Notes: generated by a model from the sequence alone, not told the origin. A stretch of 64,000 bases of DNA from Rhodoferax sp. (GCF_012927445.1 NZ_JABBPD010000007.1:744001-808000); one strand, 5' to 3'. Counted from the stretch's first letter, positions 18,194 to 27,411 are shown. Program-made: numbers and translations.

Positions 18194-19303
18194 TTACACG
18201 CGCAGTTTGCGTGATTGCGCATGCACTGCTTGCACCAACACCGCCACGTTGTCGGGCGGGGTGTGCTGGTTGATGCCGTGGCCCAGGTTGAAAATATGCG
18301 TCGGACCGGTGCCGGCCCCGCTGTGCGGCGTGCCAAAACTGTTCAGCACCTTGGCCACTTCGGCCTCAATTTGCGCCGGATTGGCAAACAGCACGTTCGG
18401 GTCGATATTGCCTTGCAGCGCTTTGCTGTGTCCGACCAGGGCGCGTGCCTTGGCCAGATTGACGGTCCAGTCCAGCCCCAGCACGTCGCAGTTCAACTGG
18501 CCCATTTCTTCCAGCCACGGCCCGCCGCCCTTGGTGAACACGATGCTCGGGATGCGCACGCCGTTGTGCTCTTTTTTGACCTGCGCCAGCACGCGGGCGG
18601 TGTAGGCCAGGCTGAATTCCTGAAACGCGCCGTCGGCCAGCACGCCGCCCCAGCTGTCAAAAATCATCACCGCTTGCGCGCCGGCTTCAATCTGCGCGTT
18701 GAGGTATTGCGCCACCGAGTCGGCGTTGATCTGCAGCATTTTGTGCATCAGGTCGGGACGGCTGTACAGCATGGTTTTGACGGCGCGGTAATCGTCCGAG
18801 CCGGCGCCTTCCACCATGTAGCAGGCCAGCGTCCACGGGCTGCCGGAGAAACCAATCAGCGGCACCCGGCCATTGAGGGCTTTGCGGATCGAGGTGACGG
18901 CGTCAAACACGTAGCGCAGCTTGTCCATGTCGGGCACGGCCAGCTTGGCCACCGCGGCTTCATCGCGCACGGCATGGGCAAATTTCGGGCCTTCGCCCAG
19001 GGCAAAACTCAGGCCCAGGCCCATGGCGTCCGGGATAGTGAGGATGTCGCTGAACAAAATGGCGGCATCCAGCGGGAAGCGCTCCAGCGGTTGCAGCGTC
19101 ACTTCGGTGGCGTAGTCGGTGTTGGTGGCCAGCCCCATAAAGCTGCCGGCTTTGGCGCGGGTGGCGCGGTACTCGGGCAGATAGCGCCCGGCCTGGCGCA
19201 TCAGCCAGACCGGCGTGTAGTCGGTGGCTTGGCGCAGGCAGGCGCGGATGAAGGTGTCGTTTTGCAGGGGCGCGTAGGGGCTGGTTGGGACGGATGTGTT
19301 CAT
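18194..19303 (-). CDS. hemE: Uroporphyrinogen decarboxylase
   Basis: HemE removes the four acetate carboxyls of uroporphyrinogen III to give coproporphyrinogen III in haem synthesis, in the cytoplasm. The product is 369 residues (E. coli 354). Family marks are [19 protein letters not shown] (residues about 31-49), which includes substrate-binding arginines, the [17 protein letters not shown] segment with the catalytic aspartate, [20 protein letters not shown], and the C-terminal [15 protein letters not shown]. Confidence 0.97.
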   Translation of the reverse strand: MNTSVPTSPYAPLQNDTFIRACLRQATDYTPVWLMRQAGRYLPEYRATRAKAGSFMGLATNTDYATEVTLQPLERFPLDAAILFSDILTIPDAMGLGLSFALGEGPKFAHAVRDEAAVAKLAVPDMDKLRYVFDAVTSIRKALNGRVPLIGFSGSPWTLACYMVEGAGSDDYRAVKTMLYSRPDLMHKMLQINADSVAQYLNAQIEAGAQAVMIFDSWGGVLADGAFQEFSLAYTARVLAQVKKEHNGVRIPSIVFTKGGGPWLEEMGQLNCDVLGLDWTVNLAKARALVGHSKALQGNIDPNVLFANPAQIEAEVAKVLNSFGTPHSGAGTGPTHIFNLGHGINQHTPPDNVAVLVQAVHAQSRKLRV

Positions 19304-19398
19304 GCGCCAATTGTCGCCGCAAGCCCATCCGGGGCGGCGCGCACTGCCTGAAGACGAAAAATTGCGTCAATCGACCCGGTTGGCGCGTGTGCGGGTGT

Positions 19399-20643
19399 CT
19401 ACTTTGGCGCAACCTTCAGCAGCCACATCACATGAACAAACGTTTCCTGCTCCGTCGCATGAAGGGATTCCAGCAAGGTGCCCTGGTAGCTGCTGTTGTG
19501 GTCGGACTTGCGGGCGAAAGACTGGAACAGTTGTATCACGCAGTCTTCGTTCAGCCCCTGGCGTTGCGCCGCCATGCCAACCAGCAGCACCTGCAGGATC
19601 GCCAGGTTGAACACCATCTCGCGGTACAAATCCAGATAGGAGCTGCGGGTAAAGGGGAATAAACGGGTCATCACCTGGTTCACCAGGTAGTTCTCGAAGA
19701 TGTGGCCCCGCGGCTGGAAAAATGGCTGGTAAAACGCGTGGTAGCTGTCGGCGTACTGGCGCACGACATCGCCCCCGGGGCTGGCCTGCAGCCCTTCGGC
19801 GGCCGACTGCAGGCAGTCGCGAAAGCGGGACGAGGCCCTGGCCGTCAATGAGCTGGCAATCAGGGCGGTGATGAGTTCCAGCTTGCGCGGCATATTGGGC
19901 GGAATCTGTGCAAACTGGGCTTCCAGCCGGTCCGGTTGCGCCAGCATGTCAACGAATGCCCCCAGCGTGGGCAGCAATTCAGCAGCGTCGGCGAACTGCG
20001 GGGCGGTGGTGATGCGGTTCACCTCTTCCAGCAGGAAGCCCAGTGTCATCACCCGGCTGCCCAGACTGAGGGGCCGACATTGCAGGATGGCGATGATGAC
20101 GGCACGCAAGTCATTGAGCACCGCGATTTGCGTCGGGTTGCCGTCATTTTTCAGGGGAAATCGGTAAGAGGTGTGGGACCGATCGTCAACCCCCGGCGTC
20201 GCTTCGATCATGCCAAATTGCATCGGCTCCGGGTTCAGCAGAATCAGCCGCGCCGCTTCGGGGCAGGAGATGCCGAGGGCGTTTTCGCGTTGGGCGCCAA
20301 ATTGATTGAGGTAGCGCGGGTACAGGCTGCATGTGACACTGAGCGCCTGCGCGCCCAGCTGGCTTTGAATGGCACACAACTTGTCTTCCTGCTGAAAATG
20401 GCAGCCGCCATCGGGCTTCATTTTCAGCAAGGCGAAGTTGTTGGCGCTGTCAGAGCTGGCCAAGGTGTTCTTGTGAAGCGCTTGTTGAAAGAGCGGTGCC
20501 AACACCTCATTGGTGCTGGCCTGGTAACGGTGGTACGTGGTCTGATCAATGCTGACGGACCAGCCGCTGCAGCAGGTGTCCTCGCACCGGGCGCCAATGC
20601 ACTGAAATTTGGCGTAATAGTCTGGAGCGCTGATGGTGGGCAT
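19399..20643 (-). CDS. fliB: FliB-like lysine N-methylase (Cys-rich)
   Basis: A 414-residue protein resembling FliB, which methylates lysines of flagellin in Salmonella. The N-terminus has Cys15, Cys20 and Cys24-Cys25 in FQCIGARCEDTCCSGW, followed by CHFQQEDKLC, TCSLYPR and SCPEAARL, the pattern seen in the FliB family and likely an iron-sulfur or metal site. The C-terminal half is helical with few marks. It is not beside fliC but 16 kb from the flg operon, 15 nt downstream of a CoA-binding protein gene. The flagellin target is inferred from the family. Confidence 0.75.
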   Translation of the reverse strand: MPTISAPDYYAKFQCIGARCEDTCCSGWSVSIDQTTYHRYQASTNEVLAPLFQQALHKNTLASSDSANNFALLKMKPDGGCHFQQEDKLCAIQSQLGAQALSVTCSLYPRYLNQFGAQRENALGISCPEAARLILLNPEPMQFGMIEATPGVDDRSHTSYRFPLKNDGNPTQIAVLNDLRAVIIAILQCRPLSLGSRVMTLGFLLEEVNRITTAPQFADAAELLPTLGAFVDMLAQPDRLEAQFAQIPPNMPRKLELITALIASSLTARASSRFRDCLQSAAEGLQASPGGDVVRQYADSYHAFYQPFFQPRGHIFENYLVNQVMTRLFPFTRSSYLDLYREMVFNLAILQVLLVGMAAQRQGLNEDCVIQLFQSFARKSDHNSSYQGTLLESLHATEQETFVHVMWLLKVAPK

Positions 20644-20658
20644 CGTGCCTCCGTTGCG

Positions 20659-21078
20659 TTAAAGGCTGGCGGCGTGTTCCACCAGCAGGCACTTGTTCTG
20701 CACCACGCGCAGGCCGGCGGCTTGGGCCGCGCTGGCCGCCGCGGCATTTTCAATGCCGAGCTGCAGCCACAATGCTTGGGCGCCAATGGCGATTGCCTCC
20801 TGTGCCACCGGTGGCACATCGGCGCTGTTGCGAAACACATTGACCAGCTCGATCTTCTCGTGCTGCGCGGCCTCCAGCAGCGTGGCATACACCTTTTCGC
20901 CCAGGATCGGCTCGCCGCTGGCGGCCGCCACCGGATTGACCGGGATGATGCGCCAGCCGTGCGCCTGCATGTAGCGCGCCACGTCAAAACTGTCGCGGTG
21001 CGGCTTGGGCGACAGGCCCACCACGGCGACGGTGCGGCAGGTTGTCAGGATGTGACGGATGTTGTCGGATTGGGTCAT
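20659..21078 (-). CDS. CoA-binding domain protein (YccU-like)
   Basis: A 139-residue protein made of one Rossmann-type CoA-binding domain. Residues from TVAVVGLSPKPHRDSFDVARYM through GWRIIPVNP to LWLQLGIEN and the final NKCLLVEH are typical of the YccU family. I start at 21078 (MTQSDNIRHIL); a start seven codons upstream is possible. The role of the family is not established. It is followed 15 nt later by the FliB-like gene, so they may be co-transcribed. Confidence 0.8.
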   Translation of the reverse strand: MTQSDNIRHILTTCRTVAVVGLSPKPHRDSFDVARYMQAHGWRIIPVNPVAAASGEPILGEKVYATLLEAAQHEKIELVNVFRNSADVPPVAQEAIAIGAQALWLQLGIENAAAASAAQAAGLRVVQNKCLLVEHAASL

Positions 21079-21136
21079 GGCGTCATGATAAGGCGCCACG
21101 ACCGTTCAAGGCGGCGGCGCAGGTCCGGCCTGATCG

Positions 21137-23302
21137 TTACAAGCTGGCCAGCGCCGAACGCACTTCGGCCACGCTCAAAATCTCGGACAGCACCACCGGG
21201 GCGCGGCCGGTCTTGTAGATCACATAGACCGGCACGCCGTTGCGCCCGAGCTGGCTCAAGGCGGCGGTGATGGCCGGGTCGCGGCGCGTCCAGTCGGCCC
21301 GCAGCAGGGTGACTTTTTTGGCGTCCAGGTCGGCCAGTACCGCCGGGTTGACCAGCGTCGTTTTCTTGTTGTACTGGCAGGTCACGCACCAAGCGGCGGT
21401 GAAGTCGACAAACACGGGCACCCCGGTGGCCAGCACGCTGTCAACCCGGCCCGGCGCCCAGGGCTGCCAACGGTCGGTGCTGGTGGCGGTCGTCGTGGTG
21501 TCGGTGATTTTCAAGACATTTTGACCGATAGCCCCCGTCAACAGAGCGAAGATAGCTATTGAAATAATAGCAATCACCACCCGACCCCGGCCTCGCACGG
21601 TCAAGGACCAGATCACCAAGCTCAGGGCCACCAGCAGCGCCAGCAGCGCGCTCGCGCCGTCAATGCCGGATTGCTGGCCCAGCACCCACACCAGCCAGAC
21701 GACGGTGGCAAACATCGGAAACGCCATGGCGCGGCGGAACGTGTCCATCCACAGACCCGGTCGCGGCAACAGTTTGGCCACCGCCGGGATCAGGCTGGCG
21801 GCCAGGTAGGGCAGGGCCATGCCAACGCCAATGGCGGCAAAAATCAGCAAGGCCTGCAGCGCGGGCAAGCCCAGCGCCAGCCCGAGCGAAGCGCCCATGA
21901 ACGGCGCCGTGCAGGGCGAGGCAATCGCCACCGCCAGCACGCCGGATAAAAACGCATTGAGCGCCGGGTTCTTGGCCTGGTGCGCGGCAACGCGGCTGGG
22001 CAGGAACTTGCCAAATTCAAACAGGCCGGCCAGGTTTAACCCCAGGATCGTGAACAACACCGCCAACGCGGCCACCACCGCCGGCGCTTGCAGTTGAAAG
22101 CCCCAGCCCAGCTGTTCGCCGGCGCTGCGCAAGCCCAGCATCAGCGCGCCCAGCGCCACGAAGGACGTCACCACCCCGACGCTGTAGGCCAGGCCGCTGA
22201 TGCGGTGGCCGCGCCGGTCGTTGGCATGTTGGGTAAAGCTCATCACCTTGATCGCCAGCACCGGGAACACGCAGGGCATCAGGTTCAGGATCAGGCCGCC
22301 CAGCAGGGCGCCCAGCACGGCCGCCCACAAACCGAGCGATACCGCCGGACTGGCTGGCGCGGTGCTCGGGCCGACATTGGCCTGGAGCGCAGCGGCCAGC
22401 TCCGGCGACACGCCCGCCACCGCGGTCACGCTGGGCCAACTGCCGACGACCTTGGCTTGGGCCCGATAGCCTTGGCGCTGGCCGTTGACCTCCGCCACCA
22501 AGACGAGCGGCATCACGTTCGGACTTTGGCTGCGCTGCGCGGACAAGGGCACGTTCGCCGTCCACAGCGCGCCCTGCCAGCGTTGCGTCCACGGGCCGGC
22601 GGTCTCGATCACCTCCGACGTTTCCGGGAAGAACTCCAGCGTTTTGCCTTGCAGCGCCGACGGCAGCCCGGCCACCGAGACCTGCAGGCGCTTGCCCTCA
22701 ATCAGCACCCGGCTGTCGCCGTTCACCGTTTGCGGCTGCGCTTGCTGGCTGGCCTCGAAGGCGGCGCCGTTCAGCGCGGTGGAACCCCGCACCGGCAAGT
22801 GCAGGGTAAATTCGCCTTCCTCGGGAATGCATTCGCGGCGGCACACCAGCCAGTTGGCCTTCAGTTTGATTTCGATATCGCTGCCCAGCAGCGACGGCTT
22901 GAAGTCCGGCGTGATGGTGAGCGGCACCGGCAGCAGCACCGTGCCGTCGTAGCCGTAATTGGCCAGGTCGCCAATCGGAATCTTTTTCGGCACCGGCCAG
23001 GCAATGTCGCCGGCCATCACCCCCGGCGGCAGCGTCCACTGCAGCGCGGTGGGCAGACCGGAGTCGCCCGAGTTCTTCCAGTAGGTGTGCCACTCCGGCT
23101 GGTGCGCGAGCTGCAAGCCGACCCACACGGTTTTGCCAGGATCAGCCCCATCCGGCGCGTGGGCCATCAGCTCGGCCCGCACTTGGCTCGTGGTGACCAC
23201 TGATTTTGAGGTATTTTGAGCGCTAGCCCCCGTCGATACTACGCAAGTAGCTATTAAAAGCGTAGCGGCTAACCAGCGTTGGGTGTATTTTGAAAATGTC
23301 AT
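21137..23302 (-). CDS. dsbD: Thiol:disulfide interchange protein, DsbD/ScsB-like
   Basis: An inner-membrane electron shuttle that passes reducing power from cytoplasmic thioredoxin to periplasmic thiol proteins. The 721 residues comprise a signal peptide (cut near ASA, residue about 28), an N-terminal DsbD/DsbC-like periplasmic domain (about 30-300), an eight-helix core with the redox cysteines in NLMPCVFPVLA and IASPCTAPFMG, and a C-terminal thioredoxin domain with Cys639 and Cys642 in AAWCVTCQYNKK. The long N-terminal domain is closer to ScsB than to E. coli DsbD (565 residues). Two copies of the 53-bp repeat are part of the coding sequence, one in the signal peptide and one in the last helix before the thioredoxin domain. 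Confidence 0.9.
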   Translation of the reverse strand: MTFSKYTQRWLAATLLIATCVVSTGASAQNTSKSVVTTSQVRAELMAHAPDGADPGKTVWVGLQLAHQPEWHTYWKNSGDSGLPTALQWTLPPGVMAGDIAWPVPKKIPIGDLANYGYDGTVLLPVPLTITPDFKPSLLGSDIEIKLKANWLVCRRECIPEEGEFTLHLPVRGSTALNGAAFEASQQAQPQTVNGDSRVLIEGKRLQVSVAGLPSALQGKTLEFFPETSEVIETAGPWTQRWQGALWTANVPLSAQRSQSPNVMPLVLVAEVNGQRQGYRAQAKVVGSWPSVTAVAGVSPELAAALQANVGPSTAPASPAVSLGLWAAVLGALLGGLILNLMPCVFPVLAIKVMSFTQHANDRRGHRISGLAYSVGVVTSFVALGALMLGLRSAGEQLGWGFQLQAPAVVAALAVLFTILGLNLAGLFEFGKFLPSRVAAHQAKNPALNAFLSGVLAVAIASPCTAPFMGASLGLALGLPALQALLIFAAIGVGMALPYLAASLIPAVAKLLPRPGLWMDTFRRAMAFPMFATVVWLVWVLGQQSGIDGASALLALLVALSLVIWSLTVRGRGRVVIAIISIAIFALLTGAIGQNVLKITDTTTTATSTDRWQPWAPGRVDSVLATGVPVFVDFTAAWCVTCQYNKKTTLVNPAVLADLDAKKVTLLRADWTRRDPAITAALSQLGRNGVPVYVIYKTGRAPVVLSEILSVAEVRSALASL
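21519..21571 (-). repeat. 53-bp dispersed repeat, copy 2 (encodes a DsbD membrane segment)
   Basis: On the minus strand it begins GCTATTATTTCAATAGC and ends GGGGGCTATCGGTCAAAA. It is read in frame by dsbD as AIISIAIFALLTGAIGQN, most of the last hydrophobic segment before the thioredoxin domain. Confidence 0.9.
23214..23266 (-). repeat. 53-bp dispersed repeat, copy 3 (encodes the DsbD signal peptide)
   Basis: On the minus strand it begins GCTACGCTTTTAATAGC and ends GGGGGCTAGCGCTCAAAA. dsbD reads it in frame as ATLLIATCVVSTGASAQN, the core and cleavage site of its signal peptide. Its last 18 bases are identical to those of copy 1. Confidence 0.9.
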
Positions 23303-23353
23303 TGCAATATGGGAGTGGCGCCCGGGGGCAAAGTTCCAGGGGGACTGCCGGGA

Positions 23354-23704
23354 TCAGTCCTCATCGGGCAGCAAGGACGCCTGACTCGGCTCCTTGGTAA
23401 ATACCGCGGGCAGCTTCTTGGGCGCCTTGATGCGCATTTGCTTGTTCACGTTCATGCGGCCAAACACCACCTCGATGTCGGCCACGGTCACGCCAAACTG
23501 CGGCGCCAGAAAACGCAGCATGTGGTCGGTCGCCTTGCCCGATACCGGGGCGGCGGTCACGCTGATCTTGAGTTGTGTGCCCTTGGGCTTGCCAATGACG
23601 TCGCGTGCGGCACTGGGCTTGCCCAGGATATTGACCACCAGCACGTCGCCATCCCAGGCGAAGAATGAATCGCCAGTGATGTTTTTGACCTGGCCGCGGC
23701 TCAT
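23354..23704 (-). CDS. DUF167 (YggU-like) family protein
   Basis: A 116-residue protein of the YggU/DUF167 fold. The family marks are DGDVLVVNILGKPSA followed by LKISVTAAPVSGKATDHMLRFLA, FGVTVADIEVVFGR and KQMRIKAP. ATG at 23704 places the start just before the domain; the frame is open upstream to 23848 but that part overlaps the divergent radical SAM gene. The function of the family is unknown. It is divergent from the radical SAM gene with 82 nt between starts. Confidence 0.8.
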   Translation of the reverse strand: MSRGQVKNITGDSFFAWDGDVLVVNILGKPSAARDVIGKPKGTQLKISVTAAPVSGKATDHMLRFLAPQFGVTVADIEVVFGRMNVNKQMRIKAPKKLPAVFTKEPSQASLLPDED

Positions 23705-23786
23705 GCTTGCCCGCCCGGTGCCCTGCAGTCGCTCAGAAAAGCGTCCTTTTGAAAGAGGTCTTGTGTCATGCTTTGATAATACTGGC

Positions 23787-25370
23787 ATGCCTAATGCCGT
23801 ATCTGTTGCGCCTTCCATCGTCTTGTGCACCCTGAACGCCAAGTACATCCACGCCTCGCTGGGTTTGCGTTACCTGCTGGCCAATATGGGCGAGTTGAAG
23901 CCGCAGACCGTGTTGCGCGAGTTCACGATTGCGCGCCAGCCGCAAGAACTGGTGGACGAGTTGCTGCTGACGTTGGGCGAGCCACCAGTGGGAGTGGTGC
24001 AGATCATCGGCTTTGGCGTCTACATCTGGAACGTGACGCAAACCTGTGACGTCATCCGATTGCTCAAAGCTGTGCGGCCCGACATCAAGGTGGTGCTGGG
24101 CGGGCCGGAGGTCAGCCATGAAGTGGACGAGCAGGACATCGTTCGTCTGGCTGACCATGTCATCACCGGTTGGGGCGATGTGAGTTTTCCCAAACTGTGC
24201 CGTGCCCTGTTGCACGGGCCACAGCCGCTGATGAAAATCCTGACCGGCGAGCAACCACCACTGGAGCAGATTGCGCTGCCCTATGCCGAGTACACCGACG
24301 CCGATCTGGCGCACCGTCTGCTGTATGTCGAGGCCTCGCGCGGCTGTCCATTCAAGTGCGAGTTTTGCCTGAGTTCGCTCGATAAGACGGCCTGGGCCTT
24401 TGACCTCGACCGTTTCCTGGAAGAGATGCAGGGGCTGTACCAGCGCGGCGCACGCAACTTCAAGTTTGTCGATCGCACCTTCAATCTGAAGATTGACGCT
24501 TCCATCCGCATCCTGCAGTTTTTTCTGGACCGACTGAGCAGCGATTTGTTCGTGCATTTTGAAGTCGTGCCGGACCAGTTGCCCGATCGCCTGAAGGTCA
24601 TGATTGCCAAGTTTCCGCCCGGCGTGCTGCAGTTTGAGGTGGGCATCCAGAGCTTCAATGTCGAGGTGCAGCAGCGCATCTCACGCAAGCAGGACAACGA
24701 GCGGACGGCGGCCAATGTGCGCTGGCTGGTTGCCGAATCGAATGCGCATTTGCACACCGACCTCATTTTTGGTCTGCCCGGCGAAACGCTGGAAAGCTTT
24801 GCCGCCGGTTTTGACCGCCTGCACGACTTGGGACCGCATGAGATTCAGCTCGGCATTTTGAAGCGTTTGCGCGGCACGCCGATTGCCCGCCACACCGCCG
24901 CCTACGGCATGCTGTACGCCAGCACACCGCCCTACACCGTGCAGCAGACCGGCGCGGTGGACGCGGCCACGATGCAACGCTTTACCCGTTTTTCGCGCTA
25001 CTGGGACATGGTCGCCAACTCGGGGCGCTTCAAGCAAACGCTGGCCGTGCTGCTGGCGGCCGCACCGTCGCCGTTTTATGCGTTTCTGGGTTTTGCCGAC
25101 TGGCTGTGGCAAAGCAGCGGAAAAACCAGCGGCCTGTCGCCGGAAGCCTTGGTGGATGCGCTGTTTGACTACCTCAGCACCGACGGCGGCTTGCCTCCCG
25201 CGACGGTGCAACAAACCCTGTTGTCCGATTATCTGACCAGCGGGGCACGGGCCAGTCCGCGTGCCCTGAAAGGACTGTTGCCGAAACAGGTGGCCCCGCA
25301 AAGTCCTGCCGCCAAGACGCTGGCACAACGGCAGGAGCGTCATTTGGCGGCGCAGCAGACCGTCGATTAA
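23787..25370 (+). CDS. B12-binding domain radical SAM protein
   Basis: A 527-residue protein with an N-terminal cobalamin-binding-type domain (residues about 10-150, VLCTLNAKYIHASLGLRYL and VVLGGPEVSHEV) and a radical SAM core whose 4Fe-4S motif is Cys187, Cys191, Cys194 in SRGCPFKCEFC. Later marks are FEVGIQSFNVEVQQRISRKQ and DLIFGLPGETLESF. The C-terminal 150 residues resemble the DUF4080-type extension. Family members include methyltransferases and oxidative cyclases; the substrate is unknown. The frame is open further upstream, but the ATG at 23787 fits the domain start. Confidence 0.85.
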   Translation: MPNAVSVAPSIVLCTLNAKYIHASLGLRYLLANMGELKPQTVLREFTIARQPQELVDELLLTLGEPPVGVVQIIGFGVYIWNVTQTCDVIRLLKAVRPDIKVVLGGPEVSHEVDEQDIVRLADHVITGWGDVSFPKLCRALLHGPQPLMKILTGEQPPLEQIALPYAEYTDADLAHRLLYVEASRGCPFKCEFCLSSLDKTAWAFDLDRFLEEMQGLYQRGARNFKFVDRTFNLKIDASIRILQFFLDRLSSDLFVHFEVVPDQLPDRLKVMIAKFPPGVLQFEVGIQSFNVEVQQRISRKQDNERTAANVRWLVAESNAHLHTDLIFGLPGETLESFAAGFDRLHDLGPHEIQLGILKRLRGTPIARHTAAYGMLYASTPPYTVQQTGAVDAATMQRFTRFSRYWDMVANSGRFKQTLAVLLAAAPSPFYAFLGFADWLWQSSGKTSGLSPEALVDALFDYLSTDGGLPPATVQQTLLSDYLTSGARASPRALKGLLPKQVAPQSPAAKTLAQRQERHLAAQQTVD

Positions 25371-25462
25371 AGCGGTTTCTTATACTTGCAGCATTGCTCA
25401 TGCCGCATGGACGCCCCTCGTCGGGGTGTCATCGGTCGGCCCACTTCTTTGAGAATCTCATC

Positions 25463-25810
25463 ATGTCAAACTTCCCCGCCTGCCCCCAATGCACCCTTGA
25501 AAACACCTACCAGGACGGCGACAACTTTGTCTGTCCTGATTGCGGCCACGAGTGGCCCGCGCAAGCGCCCGCAGACGAAAGCGATGAAGGCGGTGGCGTG
25601 ATCAAGGATTCCAACGGCAACCCGCTGGCCGATGGCGACACCGTGATTCTGATCAAAGACCTGAAGGTCAAGGGCTCGTCCATCGTGTTGAAAAAAGGCA
25701 CCAAGATCAAAGGCATTCGGTTGCCCGAAGGTGCGGGCGACCACGAAGTGGACTGCAAAACCGACCAGGGCGCCTTCATGCTCAAGGCCGAGTTCATGAA
25801 AAAAGCCTGA
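25463..25810 (+). CDS. phnA: PhnA/YjdM-like zinc ribbon protein
   Basis: A 115-residue protein with an N-terminal zinc ribbon (Cys7, Cys10, Cys24, Cys27: FPACPQC and FVCPDCGHEW) and a C-terminal SH3-like domain (IKDSNGNPLADGDTVILIKDLKVKGSS). It belongs to the PhnA/YjdM family, named for alkylphosphonate operons but without an established role there. No phosphonate genes are nearby. The ATG at 25463 is preceded by GAGAATCTCATC, a weak Shine-Dalgarno. Confidence 0.85.
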   Translation: MSNFPACPQCTLENTYQDGDNFVCPDCGHEWPAQAPADESDEGGGVIKDSNGNPLADGDTVILIKDLKVKGSSIVLKKGTKIKGIRLPEGAGDHEVDCKTDQGAFMLKAEFMKKA

Positions 25811-25870
25811 GGCACGGGCCGACCCGTTCAGACCCGTACCGACCGCACGCGCAGGCTCTAAGATCCGACC

Positions 25871-26719
25871 ATGACAAGCAAATCCAGATTCTGGGCTGAC
25901 CTGACCACGCAGGACTTTGCCCAACTGATCGCCAGCGGCCAGGCGGCGCAAACGATTGCCGTGCTGCCGGTGGCCGCTATTGAGCAGCATGGACCGCATT
26001 TGCCGCTGAGTGTTGACACCGTGCTGGTGGAGGGGGTGGTGGCTGCCGCGCTACCGCATCTGGCGCCCGATTTGAAGGTGCTGTTCCTGCCGACGCAAGC
26101 GGTCGGTTTGAGCCCGGAACATGCCCGCTTTCCCGGCACGCTCACGCTCAAGGCCGAGACCATTCTGCGGCTGTGGACCGACCTGGGCGAATCAGTGGCG
26201 CAAACAGGCATCCAGAAGCTGCTGCTCTTTAACGCGCACGGCGGCAATGTCAGCGTGATGGACCTCGTGGCGCGCGACCTGCGGGCGCGACTCAACATGC
26301 TGGTGTACAGCGCCAGCTGGTTCAACCTGCCGCTGCGCGATACGCAGGGTGGCGACGTCAATGCCTTGTTTGGCGCGGAGGAACACCGGTTTGGCATTCA
26401 TGCCGGCGACATCGAAACTTCGATGATGCTGGCACTCAGCCCCTCTACGGTGGACATGGCGCAGGCCCAAAATTTCGCCTCGACCTCACAGGCGCGGGCG
26501 CAACAATTCGACATTCTGGGCAACGGCAAAAGTGCCAAGTTCGGCTGGCAAATGCAGGACTACAACCCGGCCGGCGCGGTGGGCAATGCGGCCGCTGCCA
26601 CGGCCGATAAAGGTCGCGCCGTGGTCGAGGCCGCCGGGCGCAGCCTGGCCCAGTTGCTGGCAGAAATGGACCAGTTGCCCTTGAGCACCCTGGTCGAGCG
26701 GCCGGATTTTTCTGCCTGA
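25871..26719 (+). CDS. Creatininase family protein
   Basis: A 282-residue metal-dependent amidohydrolase of the creatininase fold. Metal-ligand motifs are visible: AIEQHGPHLPLSVDT (residues about 36-50), NAHGGNVS, and the Glu in HAGDIETS. The family includes creatinine amidohydrolase, a riboflavin-pathway formamide hydrolase and MftE; nothing here identifies the substrate, and no creatine or mycofactocin genes are nearby. It stands alone on the plus strand. Confidence 0.85.
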   Translation: MTSKSRFWADLTTQDFAQLIASGQAAQTIAVLPVAAIEQHGPHLPLSVDTVLVEGVVAAALPHLAPDLKVLFLPTQAVGLSPEHARFPGTLTLKAETILRLWTDLGESVAQTGIQKLLLFNAHGGNVSVMDLVARDLRARLNMLVYSASWFNLPLRDTQGGDVNALFGAEEHRFGIHAGDIETSMMLALSPSTVDMAQAQNFASTSQARAQQFDILGNGKSAKFGWQMQDYNPAGAVGNAAAATADKGRAVVEAAGRSLAQLLAEMDQLPLSTLVERPDFSA

Positions 26720-26780
26720 ACCGTCCGACCCGCCGGGACGGATCTGCCGCGCCAACACGGCAAGGTTTTTGACCAGAAAT

Positions 26781-27362
26781 TTACGGTGTGTCCACGCCCA
26801 AAAATTCGGCCAGGGCGGCCGTACTCATTGCCCCTTCCTGGTGCACCGTCTGACCGGTCTTCGCGTTCTTGGCGACGACGAACGGGACGGATTCCGCCCC
26901 AAAGCTGTTGAACAATTGGGTGTTGCTCTTGATGGCTTGTGCCACTTCGGGGTCGATGCTGCTGGCGGCTGAAATACCGCCCTTGCCGGCCAGCAGTGAG
27001 GCTTCATGCTCGGCCATCAAAGCGCCTGGATTGGCCGCCGTCAGGAGCGCTGCGCCTTGCGCCGCACTGGTGGCGTTGATCAGGCCGACGGGAATCCAGA
27101 CAAACTTGACTTTTCGCTGAAGGGGCGCAGACGCCTCCCACAGGCGACCGCAGTGCGGACACTGGGCGTCAAAAAAAACATAGACGATGTGGGTGCTCAT
27201 CAAGGCGCCGACGGCAAAGCCTTTGGCCTGGGCGGCCACCGCCTCCAAAGACACTTCGCGTTTGACCGCCGCCGTTGAGCTGGATGATTCCTGCGGGGAG
27301 CAGCCGCTGAGGGCGAGTGTGCTGAGCAGCAGCGATGAAAAAAACAGACGATAGAGTTTCAA
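26781..27362 (-). CDS. DsbG/DsbC-like thioredoxin-fold lipoprotein
   Basis: A 193-residue lipoprotein: signal peptide with lipobox LSGC (Cys21), then a thioredoxin-fold domain with CPHC at residues 68-71 (VFFDAQCPHCGRLWEA), as in DsbC/DsbG-type periplasmic disulfide proteins. The dimerisation domain of DsbC is missing; only about 30 residues separate the lipid anchor from the fold. It starts with TTG at 27362, with AAAGG 6 nt upstream. It appears to be the last gene of an amtB - unknown - dsbG-like unit, which is an odd pairing. DsbD upstream in the window could be its reductant, by inference. Confidence 0.8.
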   Translation of the reverse strand: MKLYRLFFSSLLLSTLALSGCSPQESSSSTAAVKREVSLEAVAAQAKGFAVGALMSTHIVYVFFDAQCPHCGRLWEASAPLQRKVKFVWIPVGLINATSAAQGAALLTAANPGALMAEHEASLLAGKGGISAASSIDPEVAQAIKSNTQLFNSFGAESVPFVVAKNAKTGQTVHQEGAMSTAALAEFLGVDTP

Positions 27363-27411
27363 GGAATACCTTTTGCACGGAAAGAGGACGGCATCTTACT
27401 GCGGGCGGGCG

